Origin: Prochlorococcus sp. AG-409-N21
Lineage (GTDB): Bacteria; Cyanobacteriota; Cyanobacteriia; PCC-6307; Cyanobiaceae
Reading direction: 5' to 3'
DNA length: 64,000 nucleotides
Assembly: GCA_003215415.1 (NCBI GenBank)
Contig: QCKK01000004.1
Coordinates: forward strand, 1-64,000
Position numbers and translations under genes: made by a program. Position 1 is the stretch's first letter, and each line of letters opens with the position of its first letter. A model generated the notes under the pieces. It was not told where the DNA came from. It saw only the letters and a program-made list of their open reading frames with translations, and ran no database searches. Positions 30,827 through 41,881 of the stretch are shown here, piece after piece.

Positions 30827-32095
30827 CTATATAGTTTTTTCAAAAGAATGGTTTTGATCCATCCATAATCCATTTATCAAGATTTTTCTCTGCGGAAGAG
30901 AGGCAATTGCATCAGACCAACTTTCCGCCTCTAACAAGATAAGATCCGCAGGACTACCTATTCCAATAATCCCATCCCAATTTAAATTCATTAAATATGC
31001 AGATGAAGTAGTAAACGGAGCAAGGCCCAAGCGATTCCAAGGTTCCAACTGAAGCAATGGCAAGGAAGAAGCAATCAAAGAGATTGGGTCAAAAGAACCT
31101 GCAGGGAACCATGGATCTTGCACATTATCTCCTCCCACCGCAACTATCACCCCAGATCTCTGAAGCTCTGAGACTGGCGCTATTGGACGCCTTGTAGAGG
31201 AACTCCTGGGCAATCTTCCAAGCAGCCAGGCATTAGTTAGAGGAAGTGCCACAATCTTTATTTTATGATTCGCCAAACGATCAGCCAATCGAGCGATTGC
31301 CCTGCTTGTAAGCAATCCCATGCTGCTTGCGTGACTACAAGTTATTGGAATAGAAATAGTCATTTCATCTAATACTTGAGCCAAAACATTTAGCCCAGCA
31401 GCAGGGAAACATTCGGATTCATCAATATGAAGATCAATTCCACATCCCAAACTATCAGCTAAATTGAGCATTCGCTTAAAAGAATCTCTCAATTCATTTT
31501 TGCGAAATGGTGGGACGCAAACACCTCCCAATAACCCACCTAAATTAGATATTTTCTTGGCAAATAAGCGGCCAGTAGTAGTTGTCCAATAATTCAAAGG
31601 AGCTAGGGCCACTAATTGCAATTCAATTAATTCCCTATAGTTAGACTGAAGATCAAGCAAAGCATTCCAGCTTTCTTCTCCAGCTGGGTGAAGGCTATCC
31701 ACATGAGATCTAATTGCCCTGATTCCATTCCTTATAGCCTGATTCAATGCTCGATCGGCTCTATGTTTAACACGATCGAAATTTCGACTTTTATGCTCCC
31801 TAAAGTTTGCTTCAAGAGCACCTTCATAAGTTCCTTTTAGATTTGGATATTCATTCCATGTGAAGGCTTTATCAAGATGGGCATGAGGCTCAGGAAGTCT
31901 TGGTAAAGCTAATTTATTTAATTTTGGATTACTAGCCCTGAGAAACTCTAAGGAAGAAATCTTTCCATCATTCCAATTTATTTTTAATGGGCAAAGACCT
32001 TCATTGCTAATCATTTCATCAGAAACATTCTGTGAAATTGAGATCAACCCACGAGGAACCAAGGCTTCAAGGCAGCCATTACATTGATTACTCAC
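30827..32095 (-). CDS. Metal-dependent amidohydrolase (cytosine-deaminase-like)
   Basis: LPEPHAHLDKAFTWNE, RSHVDSLHPAGEE, DLHIDES, TCSHASSMG, GGDNVQDPWFPAGSFDP. Confidence 0.85.
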   Translation of the reverse strand: MSNQCNGCLEALVPRGLISISQNVSDEMISNEGLCPLKINWNDGKISSLEFLRASNPKLNKLALPRLPEPHAHLDKAFTWNEYPNLKGTYEGALEANFREHKSRNFDRVKHRADRALNQAIRNGIRAIRSHVDSLHPAGEESWNALLDLQSNYRELIELQLVALAPLNYWTTTTGRLFAKKISNLGGLLGGVCVPPFRKNELRDSFKRMLNLADSLGCGIDLHIDESECFPAAGLNVLAQVLDEMTISIPITCSHASSMGLLTSRAIARLADRLANHKIKIVALPLTNAWLLGRLPRSSSTRRPIAPVSELQRSGVIVAVGGDNVQDPWFPAGSFDPISLIASSLPLLQLEPWNRLGLAPFTTSSAYLMNLNWDGIIGIGSPADLILLEAESWSDAIASLPQRKILINGLWMDQNHSFEKTI

Positions 32096-32499
32096 AAGAA
32101 ATCAGCCTGGTCAGTTTGGTAATCGAAGGTGAAGAATTGACCTACAAAAGCAAAAGTCGAAAATTGATAAGTAGGCAAAAGGAGATTTGGGATCAAAGCG
32201 TCTCCACCAATTTGAGTTTGGTAAATACTAAAAAAAACATAATTAGTTCTTGTAGTGAACTTTTCGGTCAAATACTCAAACACAGGCTGTTGAGCAGTTA
32301 CCAAGACCTCACAATCTTTACCCACAATTGTCGAAAGCATTTTGAAATGGCTGTCAATACATAGCTTTTGGGAGAGTAAATGCGAAAATTTGCGACCTGC
32401 ATATAGTCGGTAATCCTTGATAGGAGGATTGCTTAGGGCGAGTACTAATCCACAGCCGATAAGCAAAAAAGAACTCCAAGCCGGCTTTCTAAATGGCAA
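32092..32499 (-). CDS. DUF4359-like small membrane-anchored protein
   Basis: N-terminal TM then NPPIKDYRLYAGRKFSHLL...CVD/CE motifs; 4-nt overlap with the amidohydrolase. Confidence 0.55.
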   Translation of the reverse strand: MPFRKPAWSSFLLIGCGLVLALSNPPIKDYRLYAGRKFSHLLSQKLCIDSHFKMLSTIVGKDCEVLVTAQQPVFEYLTEKFTTRTNYVFFSIYQTQIGGDALIPNLLLPTYQFSTFAFVGQFFTFDYQTDQADFL

Positions 32500-32564
32500 A
32501 CAAAAATTTTTTATGGGGTTTTTCAGAATAGCTTTGACATGAATTGGTAAATTCTTACTGACGC

Positions 32565-32638
32565 GGCGGGCGTCGCCAAGTGGTTAAGGCAGCGGCTTGT
32601 GGCGCCGCTATTCGGGGGTTCGAATCCCCTCGCTCGCC
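32565..32638 (+). tRNA. tRNA-His(GTG)
   Basis: GCGGGCG/CGCTCGC acceptor with extra 5' G(-1) opposite C73; anticodon loop TTGTGGC. Confidence 0.93.
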
Positions 32639-32756
32639 CTCACTCTAATTTCAAAGCCTTTCGCCAACAAAGGAGTACGGCTTTTAACTAAGTTCCTGAA
32701 TTTTGATTAATTGAAACTAGGGAGCCTCTAATTCTTCTTTCAGAGCACCTCAAACC

Positions 32757-34154
32757 TTGGTCGCATCTCAAACAGTTACAAAGGAATCCCAAGCTTTTCA
32801 AAGCAGCCCAAATAGCAAAAGTTACTGGATTACAACTTTTGGCTGCCAAATGAACAAAGCTGATTCAGAGCGAATGGCTGGAATCCTTAAATCTATGGGA
32901 TATATCGAAGCGAAGAAAGAACTCGAAGCAGATTTAGTTCTCTATAACACTTGTACGATTCGAGATAATGCCGAGCAAAAGGTCTATAGCTATTTAGGCC
33001 GGCAAGTGCAAAGGAAACACTCCTTACCTCATCTAAAGCTTGTCGTGGCAGGATGCTTGGCACAACAAGAAGGGGAAGCACTGCTTCGCAGAGTTCCTGA
33101 AATAGATCTTGTAATGGGGCCCCAACATGCAAATAGGCTTGAGAGTCTTCTTACAAAAGTCGAAACTGGAAATCAAGTCGTTGCAACTGAAGAACATCAC
33201 ATATTGGAAGATCTCACAACAGCCAGAAGAGATAGCAAAATCTGTGGGTGGGTAAATGTAATTTATGGCTGCAACGAAAGATGTACTTACTGCGTGGTTC
33301 CTGCAGTAAGAGGCAAAGAGCAATCCAGAACTCCAGATGCAATCAAAAAAGAGATCGAAGATCTTGCTATAAATGGCTATAAAGAAATTACTTTGTTAGG
33401 TCAAAATATTGATGCATATGGAAGAGACTTGCCTGGTATAAATACAAATGGGAGGAGGAAAAATACACTTACTGACCTTCTTTATTATGTGCACAATGTC
33501 AAGGGAATAGAAAGAATCAGATTTGCGACCAGCCATCCACGCTACTTTACTGAAAGATTGATTAGAGCTTGTGCTGAGCTTCCAAAAATATGCGAACACT
33601 TTCACATCCCTTTTCAAAGTGGAGATAATTATATTCTTAAGCAAATGGCAAGGGGATACAGTATTGAAAAATATATGAGAATTATCAATAATATTCGAAG
33701 CCTAATTCCTCATGCTGCAATAAGTGCAGATGTAATAGTTGGATTCCCTGGAGAGACAAATCAACAGTTTAAAAACACGCTAAACGTATTAGAAAGGATA
33801 GGGTTTGATCACGTCAATACAGCAGCTTATTCTCCTAGGCCAAATACTCCAGCAGCATTATGGAAAAATCAGCTATCTGAAGAGACAAAGATAGATAGAC
33901 TACAAGAAATAAATGAATTAGTTGAAAAAATAGCAAAGCAAAGAAACGAGCGTTACAGGAATAAAATAGAAGAAGTTCTAGTAGAATCAATTAATCCAAA
34001 AGATAACAAACAACTTATGGGCAGGACACGGACAAACAGATTAACATTTTTTCCAAAAAGTATAATTAATAGGTCTATAAATATTGGTGAAACTATTAAT
34101 ATAAAAATTGATAGCATAAGATCCTTCTCTCTAAGCGGCACCCCCATTAATTGA
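32757..34154 (+). CDS. miaB: tRNA-2-methylthio-N6-dimethylallyladenosine synthase
   Basis: [69 protein letters not shown]. Confidence 0.96.
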   Translation: MVASQTVTKESQAFQSSPNSKSYWITTFGCQMNKADSERMAGILKSMGYIEAKKELEADLVLYNTCTIRDNAEQKVYSYLGRQVQRKHSLPHLKLVVAGCLAQQEGEALLRRVPEIDLVMGPQHANRLESLLTKVETGNQVVATEEHHILEDLTTARRDSKICGWVNVIYGCNERCTYCVVPAVRGKEQSRTPDAIKKEIEDLAINGYKEITLLGQNIDAYGRDLPGINTNGRRKNTLTDLLYYVHNVKGIERIRFATSHPRYFTERLIRACAELPKICEHFHIPFQSGDNYILKQMARGYSIEKYMRIINNIRSLIPHAAISADVIVGFPGETNQQFKNTLNVLERIGFDHVNTAAYSPRPNTPAALWKNQLSEETKIDRLQEINELVEKIAKQRNERYRNKIEEVLVESINPKDNKQLMGRTRTNRLTFFPKSIINRSINIGETINIKIDSIRSFSLSGTPIN

Positions 34155-34213
34155 ACTTTGGTTAAATAGCTGATAGCTTTGATTTCTAATTAAAACGTTA
34201 TTTCAAGGCTTAA

Positions 34214-35290
34214 ATGCTTTCCTCCCGCACTTGTGTTGGCGTGGTCTTCGGTGGAGATTCTGGAGAGCATGCTGTTTCAATACTCTCTGCTATCACTGTT
34301 GTAAAAGCACTAAGGGGAGGAGAGAATAGACACCACTTTGATGTCATTCCAATTTATATAGATAAAAAAGGCTTCTGGAATGCCCCTGAAATAGGAGAAC
34401 AAGTTTTAACTAATGGAATTTTCCCCAAAGAAGAATGCATAGCCTCTAAAAACGAAAGGGGTTTCATCTCTTTTCCTGTTGAATGCGAAAAAATACAAGT
34501 ATGGTTTCCTGTCCTACATGGTCCGAACGGTGAAGATGGATCAATACAGGGACTTTTCCAGTTGACAAAAAAACCTTTTGTTGGCTCAGGTGTTTTAGCT
34601 TCAGCTTTAGGCATGGACAAGGTCGCAATGAAAGCTGCCTTTAGTGCCGCAGGCTTATCTCAAGTTCCGTACCAATTTTTCAATGCATCAGACCTAAATA
34701 ACGAAGAATCTCTTGCCTCAATTTTTAAGAATATTGAATCTGCAATTAATTACCCTTGTTTCGTAAAGCCTGCGAACCTTGGTTCTTCTTTAGGAATCAG
34801 CAAAGTCTTTGAAAGGAAGCAACTTAAAGAAGGCCTTCAACAAGCTGCGTCTTTTGATCAAAGGATAATTGTCGAGCAAGGAGTTCAGGCTCGAGAGCTT
34901 GAATGTGCAGTCTTGGGGGGAAACGAAATAGAAGCATCAATTGTTGGAGAAATTATCTTCAATGCTGACTGGTATGACTATGAAACAAAATATTCTTCAG
35001 AACATAGTCAAGCACTAATTCCTGCCCCATTGCCTCCAAGCATAAAAAAAGAAGTCCAAGAACAAGCTCTCAAAGCCTTTAATACTATTGATGCAAAAGG
35101 TCTTGCAAGAGTTGATTTTTTTTACGACGATGTAAGCAATCAACTTTGGATTAATGAAATAAATACACTTCCTGGCTTCACTTCCCAAAGCATGTACCCA
35201 ATGCTTTGGGAAGCTTCAGGACTAACAACTGAAGATCTTGTTTGCAAGTTGGTACAGACAGCAAGCAATAAATCAAACCTAAATCAATGA
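34214..35290 (+). CDS. ddl: D-alanine--D-alanine ligase
   Basis: VVFGGDSGEHAVSILSA, VLHGPNGEDGSIQGLF, CFVKPANLGSSLGISKV, INEINTLPGFTSQSMYP. Confidence 0.96.
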   Translation: MLSSRTCVGVVFGGDSGEHAVSILSAITVVKALRGGENRHHFDVIPIYIDKKGFWNAPEIGEQVLTNGIFPKEECIASKNERGFISFPVECEKIQVWFPVLHGPNGEDGSIQGLFQLTKKPFVGSGVLASALGMDKVAMKAAFSAAGLSQVPYQFFNASDLNNEESLASIFKNIESAINYPCFVKPANLGSSLGISKVFERKQLKEGLQQAASFDQRIIVEQGVQARELECAVLGGNEIEASIVGEIIFNADWYDYETKYSSEHSQALIPAPLPPSIKKEVQEQALKAFNTIDAKGLARVDFFYDDVSNQLWINEINTLPGFTSQSMYPMLWEASGLTTEDLVCKLVQTASNKSNLNQ

Positions 35291-35320
35291 TTTCAAGGAA
35301 ATCCACCAATCATCTTCCCA

Positions 35321-35731
35321 ATGATCCACGGCCTACTCTGGTTTCCGCTACTTCTCACATTCTTATTGTTAACTGCCCTCGGCTGGTTAGAGCGTCGAAG
35401 GCAAAATCTTTTTAGAGAATGGGCCGAAGGTTCAGAGCTATCAAAACTTGATGATTCTGGAGCAGCTCTAGTAAAGGATGGAAAGCTTCTATGGAGTGCC
35501 TTCGAAGCAGGGAGTTTTCAAGAGCAAGGAGTATTTGAAATTAAGAAATTAGAACTTATAGAGCTAATGGCTTTAACCTCTGGAGAAGCGCCACTTACTG
35601 AAGAATCACAAGGAAGGTGCAGACTTCGATTAATAGGTAATAACCAAGAAATGGATGTTCCCTTTTCTGACGCAGAAAGAGCTCGCCATTGGATGGATCA
35701 ACTTATGAGTAAAGCTCGTTGTGATCTATGA
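35321..35731 (+). CDS. Conserved cyanobacterial membrane-anchored hypothetical protein
   Basis: N-terminal TM, between ddl and ftsQ with 4-nt overlap. Confidence 0.65.
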   Translation: MIHGLLWFPLLLTFLLLTALGWLERRRQNLFREWAEGSELSKLDDSGAALVKDGKLLWSAFEAGSFQEQGVFEIKKLELIELMALTSGEAPLTEESQGRCRLRLIGNNQEMDVPFSDAERARHWMDQLMSKARCDL

Positions 35732-36543
35732 ACCAAAAAAATAATAATAAGAAAGCTTCAAAAGCAACAATTCTTCGAGGCGAAAAAAGAGAAAGGCTTA
35801 GGGAAAGTAGAAAAAATGAATTTTTAAAGAATACATGGAGAACCAGCTTTTTTTTTACAATTTCATTCCTTTTAGGCTATGCAAATATTAACTATGGCTG
35901 GAGAACAATAAATCCTGATGAGATCGAAATAAAAGGGAATCAACAACTCAAAGCCAATACAATTCGAAAAGAAAGTGGAATAAACAATAAGATACCAATT
36001 CTGGCTATAAATCCCAAAGCAATAGAAAAAAATTTATTAGAATCCCTGCCTATAAAAAAAGCAGTGGTTAGGAGATTACTTTTACCTAAATCAATCGAAA
36101 TAGAAATCAAAGAAAGAGAACCAGTAGCCTATGCCTTCAGAAGAAGTCTTAACGGTAAAGAGAAAGGAGTAATTGACGATACCGCATATTGGATTCCCAT
36201 AGGAATTGCAAGCAAAGCAAGATTGCCTAAACTTGATCTAGAGGTAGAGGGATGGATGGAAAGTCATCGGCTAATTATATCTAAAGTTATGCAAAATAAA
36301 AATCTTCTAGGAAGTCATCTTAAGAAAATCATCTTCAATCAGAATGGGGAACTTGTCATAGAAACCGAATTATTTAAAAAAATTAAACTTGGGAATAATT
36401 CTGACTATTTAGCTAGTCAGCTAACAGTAATTTCTCACTTAACAAAAGTTTTGCCAGATAATTTTAGAAGCAATAAAAATACAATTATTGATATTAGGGA
36501 CCCTTCAAAGCCAGAAATTCAAATAAAAACAGATAAAAAATAG
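35728..36543 (+). CDS. ftsQ: Cell division protein FtsQ/DivIB-like (POTRA)
   Basis: Single TM, POTRA-like INPDEIEIKGNQQLKANTIRKESGINNKIPILAINPKAIEKNLLESLPIKKAVVRRLLLPKSIEIEIKEREPVAYA; ddl/ftsZ neighbourhood. Confidence 0.85.
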   Translation: MNQKNNNKKASKATILRGEKRERLRESRKNEFLKNTWRTSFFFTISFLLGYANINYGWRTINPDEIEIKGNQQLKANTIRKESGINNKIPILAINPKAIEKNLLESLPIKKAVVRRLLLPKSIEIEIKEREPVAYAFRRSLNGKEKGVIDDTAYWIPIGIASKARLPKLDLEVEGWMESHRLIISKVMQNKNLLGSHLKKIIFNQNGELVIETELFKKIKLGNNSDYLASQLTVISHLTKVLPDNFRSNKNTIIDIRDPSKPEIQIKTDKK

Positions 36544-36784
36544 AATATTAATTTCGAAAGATTCTTGCCATCAAATCTTAAAATTATAAAAATATTCCAT
36601 GTTCAAGCAATTTCATATCTAGCCCAATTCAAGAGCCCTTCTTAAAATCACCTAAGTTCTGAAAAGGTGCCAAGTCAAGTCCACTAAAAATCATAAGTGT
36701 CAACAAAACAAACAATTAGCACTCAAAACCTGGCCCATCAAGCCACTTATAGATATCGATGGTTTAATTCTTCGCTAACAAGGG

Positions 36785-37177
36785 ATGAATTCTTCTCCGA
36801 GGACATTTACTTACTGGTCTTTGCTAGGACTTTCCCCAAGCAGCACCTCAGACGAGCTAAAGCAAGCCTTCATAAGAGAGGCAAAACGCTGGCATCCAGA
36901 TTTAAATCGGGACAATAGAAATGCCGAAGAAAGATTTAAGTGGGTGAATGAGTCCTATAAGGTTCTTAGTGATCCAAGAAAAAGGTTTGAATGGGAAACA
37001 GCAGGCAGGCCGACTTTCAAGATTGAAGAAAAAGAGACGAATCCTCAAACAGAATTCGTTAACAAAACAAAAATTGAGTCATCAAATATTGACGTAGGTT
37101 TCAGTTCTGCAGAGAAATTACTACTAGTTATTATCGCAACCTTTTCTCTCGCCATCTTAAATGCTTTCAGCTCATGA
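36785..37177 (+). CDS. J-domain protein with C-terminal hydrophobic tail
   Basis: YWSLLGLSPSSTSDELKQAFIREAKRWHPDLNRDNRNAEERFKWVNESYKVLSDPRKRFEW; HPD motif. Confidence 0.9.
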   Translation: MNSSPRTFTYWSLLGLSPSSTSDELKQAFIREAKRWHPDLNRDNRNAEERFKWVNESYKVLSDPRKRFEWETAGRPTFKIEEKETNPQTEFVNKTKIESSNIDVGFSSAEKLLLVIIATFSLAILNAFSS

Positions 37178-37343
37178 CTTGAGAACCCTTTCTATAACTG
37201 ACTTTAAAGGGTCATGCCACGCCCGTTGACTCGTGTTCTCCAGAGTCTCAAAATTTTCTCAAAAAAAGGATGGTTGTAGAAATTCCCGGCAGAAGTCTAT
37301 TTCGCGAACATAATGCACCAAACCTCAATGCTTAAACCTCAAT

Positions 37344-38474
37344 ATGGAGCTGGGTATGGGTAGCGGAAACAGAGCCGGATTGATGAAACTAGATGGAATC
37401 AATCCCAGTCAATCGGCACGAATTGAGGTGATTGGAGTTGGCGGTGGTGGAAGCAATGCCGTCAACAGAATGATTTTGAGCGAGCTTGAGGGAGTGGCCT
37501 ATCGAGTATTAAATACTGATGCTCAAGCCCTTCTCCAATCTGCAGCTCAAAATCGTGTCCAACTTGGACAAAACCTGACTCGTGGATTAGGTGCTGGTGG
37601 GAATCCAAGTATTGGGCAAAAAGCTGCTGAAGAGTCTCGAGATGATTTGCAGCAGGCTCTCCAAGGATCAGATTTAGTATTTATCGCAGCTGGTATGGGT
37701 GGAGGGACAGGCACAGGAGCCGCACCTGTTGTGGCAGAAGTCGCCAAAGAAAGTGGCGCATTAACTGTTGGAATCGTTACTAAGCCTTTCGGTTTTGAAG
37801 GTCGCAGGAGGATGCGTCAAGCGGATGAAGGGATTGCTCGCTTATCAGAGAGCGTTGATACTTTGATTGTTATTCCTAACGACAGGCTAAAAGACGTAAT
37901 TTCTAGCGCCCCTCTTCAGGAAGCATTTCAAAATGCTGATGATGTCCTTCGTATGGGAGTAAAAGGAATAAGCGACATAATCACCTGCCCTGGATTGGTC
38001 AATGTCGATTTTGCTGATGTTCGCTCAGTAATGACAGATGCTGGGACTGCCCTTCTTGGCATAGGAGTAGGTTCAGGAAGGTCTAGAGCCTTAGAAGCAG
38101 CACAAGCTGCAATTAATAGTCCTTTACTCGAAGCAGCTCGAATTGACGGTGCGAAAGGATGTGTAATCAATATCAGTGGAGGAAGAGATATGACTCTGGA
38201 AGATATGACTTCTGCATCAGAAGTCATCTATGACGTGGTTGACAAAGAAGCCAACATTATTGTTGGAGCAGTTGTTGATGAAAAATTAGAAGGCGAAATA
38301 CAAGTAACTGTTATTGCAACTGGCTTTGAAGGTAATCAACCATATCGCAGTCAAAGAGGACGTAATAAGCTAGCTACTCCATCCCTATACAACCAACCCG
38401 AAAACAAAGAGCCTGGAGCCAGTATTCCTGAATTTTTGCGCCTAAGACAGGTACGAAAAGATACCGAGAACTAG
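37344..38474 (+). CDS. ftsZ: Cell division protein FtsZ
   Basis: [58 protein letters not shown]. Confidence 0.98.
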   Translation: MELGMGSGNRAGLMKLDGINPSQSARIEVIGVGGGGSNAVNRMILSELEGVAYRVLNTDAQALLQSAAQNRVQLGQNLTRGLGAGGNPSIGQKAAEESRDDLQQALQGSDLVFIAAGMGGGTGTGAAPVVAEVAKESGALTVGIVTKPFGFEGRRRMRQADEGIARLSESVDTLIVIPNDRLKDVISSAPLQEAFQNADDVLRMGVKGISDIITCPGLVNVDFADVRSVMTDAGTALLGIGVGSGRSRALEAAQAAINSPLLEAARIDGAKGCVINISGGRDMTLEDMTSASEVIYDVVDKEANIIVGAVVDEKLEGEIQVTVIATGFEGNQPYRSQRGRNKLATPSLYNQPENKEPGASIPEFLRLRQVRKDTEN

Positions 38475-38485
38475 ATAGTAATTAA

Positions 38486-38584
38486 GGTGACCCGGAATCC
38501 ACGCCTGCTCCGAGCATCCCTTTTGGCTGCTACCTTCCGGTCCTGACCAGATTTGGGCGTCGAAGCCGCATGGGTCCGAGTCAA
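38486..38584 (-). ncRNA. ffs: Signal recognition particle (4.5S) RNA
   Basis: Reverse strand contains GGTCAGGACCGGAAGGTAGCAGCC, the conserved SRP domain IV, flanked by complementary arms; ends approximate. Confidence 0.92.
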
Positions 38585-38625
38585 CTAAATTCTAGCAATG
38601 AAATACCTAAGATCTTTGGAGGCAA

Positions 38626-39441
38626 ATGCGCCCCGCAGACTTAATTGAATTTAAAAGATCAGGGAAGCTTATAACTATCCTCACAGCGTGGGACAGTCTC
38701 ACTGCCTCGATAGTTCAAGCTGCAGGAGCTGATGTAGTTCTTGTTGGAGATTCCCTCGCAATGGTCGCACTTGGTTATGCAACAACCTTGCCTGCAACTC
38801 TTGAACAAATGCTTCATCACACCAAAGCCGTAGAGAGAGGCTTCTCAGGTCCAAGTAAAGAGCATCCTCTTTTGATAACTGACTTGCCTTTCCTTAGTTA
38901 TCAATGTGGAGAAGATAAAGCAGTTGAAGCTGCTGGAACTCTTATCAAAAACACTTGCGCAAAAGCAGTAAAACTTGAAGGAGCAGAGCCTGAAGTAATT
39001 GGAGTGATCAAACGTTTAATACGAATGGGAATACCTGTAATGGGGCATCTTGGGTTAACCCCTCAATCAGTCCATAAAACAGGATATTCAAGGCAAGCTG
39101 AAGACCCTATCAGCCAAGAAAAATTAAGAGTCCAAGCAATTGAGTTAGAAGAAGCTGGTTGCTTCGCAATTGTTTTAGAACATATTCCTTCTTCTCTTGC
39201 AAAAGATCTCAGATCAAAACTCTCAATTCCAATAATCGGTATTGGTGCTGGGAATAATTGCGATGGGCAAATAAGAGTAACTGCTGATTTATTAGGTTTA
39301 ACTCAAAAACAACCTCCCTTTAGCCCTGCTTTGATTTCTGGCCATCAACTTTGCGTCGAAGCTCTAGAGACTTGGGTAAAGAAACAACGGCATCAGGCAA
39401 AGAATCCCACCAAAGAAGTAACTCAACCAGAATCTGATTAG
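38626..39441 (+). CDS. panB: 3-methyl-2-oxobutanoate hydroxymethyltransferase
   Basis: [60 protein letters not shown]. Confidence 0.96.
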   Translation: MRPADLIEFKRSGKLITILTAWDSLTASIVQAAGADVVLVGDSLAMVALGYATTLPATLEQMLHHTKAVERGFSGPSKEHPLLITDLPFLSYQCGEDKAVEAAGTLIKNTCAKAVKLEGAEPEVIGVIKRLIRMGIPVMGHLGLTPQSVHKTGYSRQAEDPISQEKLRVQAIELEEAGCFAIVLEHIPSSLAKDLRSKLSIPIIGIGAGNNCDGQIRVTADLLGLTQKQPPFSPALISGHQLCVEALETWVKKQRHQAKNPTKEVTQPESD

Positions 39442-40630
39442 TAATCAACATTCCTTCCGGATCGGTAAGAAGAACTCTTTTTCCGAGAAATTTTAGCGAG
39501 CCTTTCTCTATATACACTGACCATCTATTTATTAAAGAAGGTAAATACTCCATGCATTGTTTTTGCTGCCAACCAAAGTTTTTAGCAACCATCTCAAGAT
39601 CAACTCCTTCTCTACGTCGCAAACCAACTATCACTTGATCTTCAAAACTTAACTTCAATGAAGAGTGAACCAAAAGAGAAGCATGCAATCCTTCTAAAAG
39701 TTGATTATCAATCCAAGATTGATAATCACTCCTAATTCTAGGTCTTGAAAATCTCTGCCCCCAAGGTGCACTAGTTGCACCTTGGCCAAACCCCCACCAC
39801 CCAGACCCACTCCAATAAACCCGATTATGCCTAGAAGCATGACCCGGCAAAGCGTAATTAGATATTTCATAACGAGCAAAACCAACCGTTTGAAGAAAAG
39901 CACTTGTTTGAGAAATCATTTCTACTGCCAAGTCTTCTTTAGGGAGATGAAGTTCTCCCCTTTTTTTTCGCCAATCAAAAACAGTTCCTGGCTCAATCGA
40001 AAGCTCATAAATAGAAAGATGTGGAGCCGAACTTTCTATAGCTAAATCGAGCTGCTCCCTCCAATCTTCCAAAGACTGATTAGGCAAATTCTGAATCAAA
40101 TCAAGGCTCCAACTCCTTAATTTCCCTAATGAATAAGCCTGCCTAAGCCAACTACATGCTTCTAAAAAATCTTGACTTGTATGACTTCTACCAAGTTGCT
40201 TCAAAACCCCATCATTGAAGCTTTGTCCACCAAGGCTTATTCGATTAATGCCAACCTCGATAAAAGCATCTAATTTTTGTTGATTGATGCTACCCGGATC
40301 AATTTCTAAAGTCAGCTCAGCACCTTGTTGCAAACCAAATTGCTTAGCTAAATGCTCTAGCAAAGAACTAATCTGATGAGGGCTTAATAATGAAGGGGTA
40401 CCACCACCTATATACACCGTTGACAATGGTGGGCCTGAGAGCGACAAGGAAATCTCTCGATGCAAGAGTTTTAGATAAGCCTTAATAGATTCACTCCCAG
40501 GTCCGCTATCCCCACTAGCCTTGTCCCCAAGAGGCACTACTGCAAAATCACAGTAAAAACACCTCCTATGGCAAAAAGGAATATGAATATATGCACTTCT
40601 TGGCTGCAACCGAAATTCTTTATGATCCAT
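39320..40630 (-). CDS. HemW-like radical SAM protein (HemN family)
   Basis: [78 protein letters not shown]. Confidence 0.92.
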   Translation of the reverse strand: MDHKEFRLQPRSAYIHIPFCHRRCFYCDFAVVPLGDKASGDSGPGSESIKAYLKLLHREISLSLSGPPLSTVYIGGGTPSLLSPHQISSLLEHLAKQFGLQQGAELTLEIDPGSINQQKLDAFIEVGINRISLGGQSFNDGVLKQLGRSHTSQDFLEACSWLRQAYSLGKLRSWSLDLIQNLPNQSLEDWREQLDLAIESSAPHLSIYELSIEPGTVFDWRKKRGELHLPKEDLAVEMISQTSAFLQTVGFARYEISNYALPGHASRHNRVYWSGSGWWGFGQGATSAPWGQRFSRPRIRSDYQSWIDNQLLEGLHASLLVHSSLKLSFEDQVIVGLRRREGVDLEMVAKNFGWQQKQCMEYLPSLINRWSVYIEKGSLKFLGKRVLLTDPEGMLITNQILVELLLWWDSLPDAVVSLPKSLELRRKVDGQKSKQG

Positions 40631-40727
40631 TGGCTAGGTCATAAAGATGGATACATCTTCGGAGGTCATGGCTCTAATGAAGCTGCATGCTTGCTAAAGA
40701 CAAAGCAAGGATCCAAGGTTTAATGCA

Positions 40728-41834
40728 ATGGTGGATCCCCTAATTCTAATTTTATTTGTTCTCACTGGTGCTGCCACAGCCTGGCTAGGAGCAGATCTTT
40801 TGCCAAATCAATTCCTAAAACAAACTGACAATATCGATCAAATAAAGTTAATCCTCACGGGATTAGGAGGACTTACAGGATTACTTGCTGGATGGTCTTT
40901 TAAACAGTTAAGAGATGGGTTAACAAATAGAGTGCGGACAACGCCAACTGACTTACTGGTGAGTCGAGCTGTTGGCTTGATCCTTGGACTACTGGTAGCA
41001 AATCTTCTGCTAGCACCCATTCTTTTATTACCACTTCCTTGGGCTGTCGCATTTGTCAAACCAATTACTGCAGTAGTTAGTAATTTATTCTTTGGGGTAT
41101 TAGGTTACAACCTAGCCGAAGTTCATGGAAGAACTTTACTTAGACTTTTCAATCCAAATAGCACTGAAGCTTTATTAATTGCCGAAGGAATTCTTACTCC
41201 AGCAAGTGCAAAAATCATAGACACGAGTGTAATTATAGATGGAAGGATTCAAGGTCTGGTTGAATCTGGACTTATCGAAGGGCAAATAATTATCGCCCAA
41301 ACAGTTTTAGATGAATTGCAACAGCTTTCAGATTCTAATAACACAGAAAAAAGGGCAAAGGGAAGAAGAGGGCTGAAACTGTTAAAGAAATTAAAAGAAG
41401 ATTATGGTAGAAGAATTGTTATTAATAGTACTCGTTATGAAGGTAGTGGAACTGACGAAAGGTTATTAAAGCTCACTTCAGATACTGGTGGAACATTAAT
41501 CACAACTGACTACAATTTAGCTCAAATAGCTCAGGTAAAAGAGTTAAAGGTTTTGAACCTAAGTGAATTAGTAATTGCTTTGAGGCCAGAGGTTCAACCA
41601 GGAGAAAGTCTTAGTTTGAAAATTGTTCGTCAAGGGAAAGAAGAAAGTCAAGGGGTGGGATATTTAGATGACGGAACAATGGTTGTCATAGAAGGGGCCA
41701 GCAAGTGCCTTGGGGAGAGGAAAGAAGTCGTAATAACTGGATCCTTACAAACCCCAACGGGTCGAATGATTTTTGGTCAGCTAGACAAAAATCTGACCAG
41801 AGCTGACAAAACAGACACAATAAATAAGCAATGA
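40728..41834 (+). CDS. PIN/TRAM domain membrane protein (YacL-like)
   Basis: N-terminal TMs, PIN domain IIDTSVIIDGRIQGLVESGLIEGQIIIAQTVLDELQQLSDS...TDYNLAQIAQ, TRAM-like C-terminus. Confidence 0.9.
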   Translation: MVDPLILILFVLTGAATAWLGADLLPNQFLKQTDNIDQIKLILTGLGGLTGLLAGWSFKQLRDGLTNRVRTTPTDLLVSRAVGLILGLLVANLLLAPILLLPLPWAVAFVKPITAVVSNLFFGVLGYNLAEVHGRTLLRLFNPNSTEALLIAEGILTPASAKIIDTSVIIDGRIQGLVESGLIEGQIIIAQTVLDELQQLSDSNNTEKRAKGRRGLKLLKKLKEDYGRRIVINSTRYEGSGTDERLLKLTSDTGGTLITTDYNLAQIAQVKELKVLNLSELVIALRPEVQPGESLSLKIVRQGKEESQGVGYLDDGTMVVIEGASKCLGERKEVVITGSLQTPTGRMIFGQLDKNLTRADKTDTINKQ

Positions 41835-41881
41835 ACCACTAGACCTCGCTAGGCTCCAATTCAGAAAAGCTTTTTTTGCAT

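Noticed and set aside
32032-32364. Plus-strand 110-aa ORF
   Set aside because: Antisense to the DUF4359-like gene and amidohydrolase start; no family motifs.
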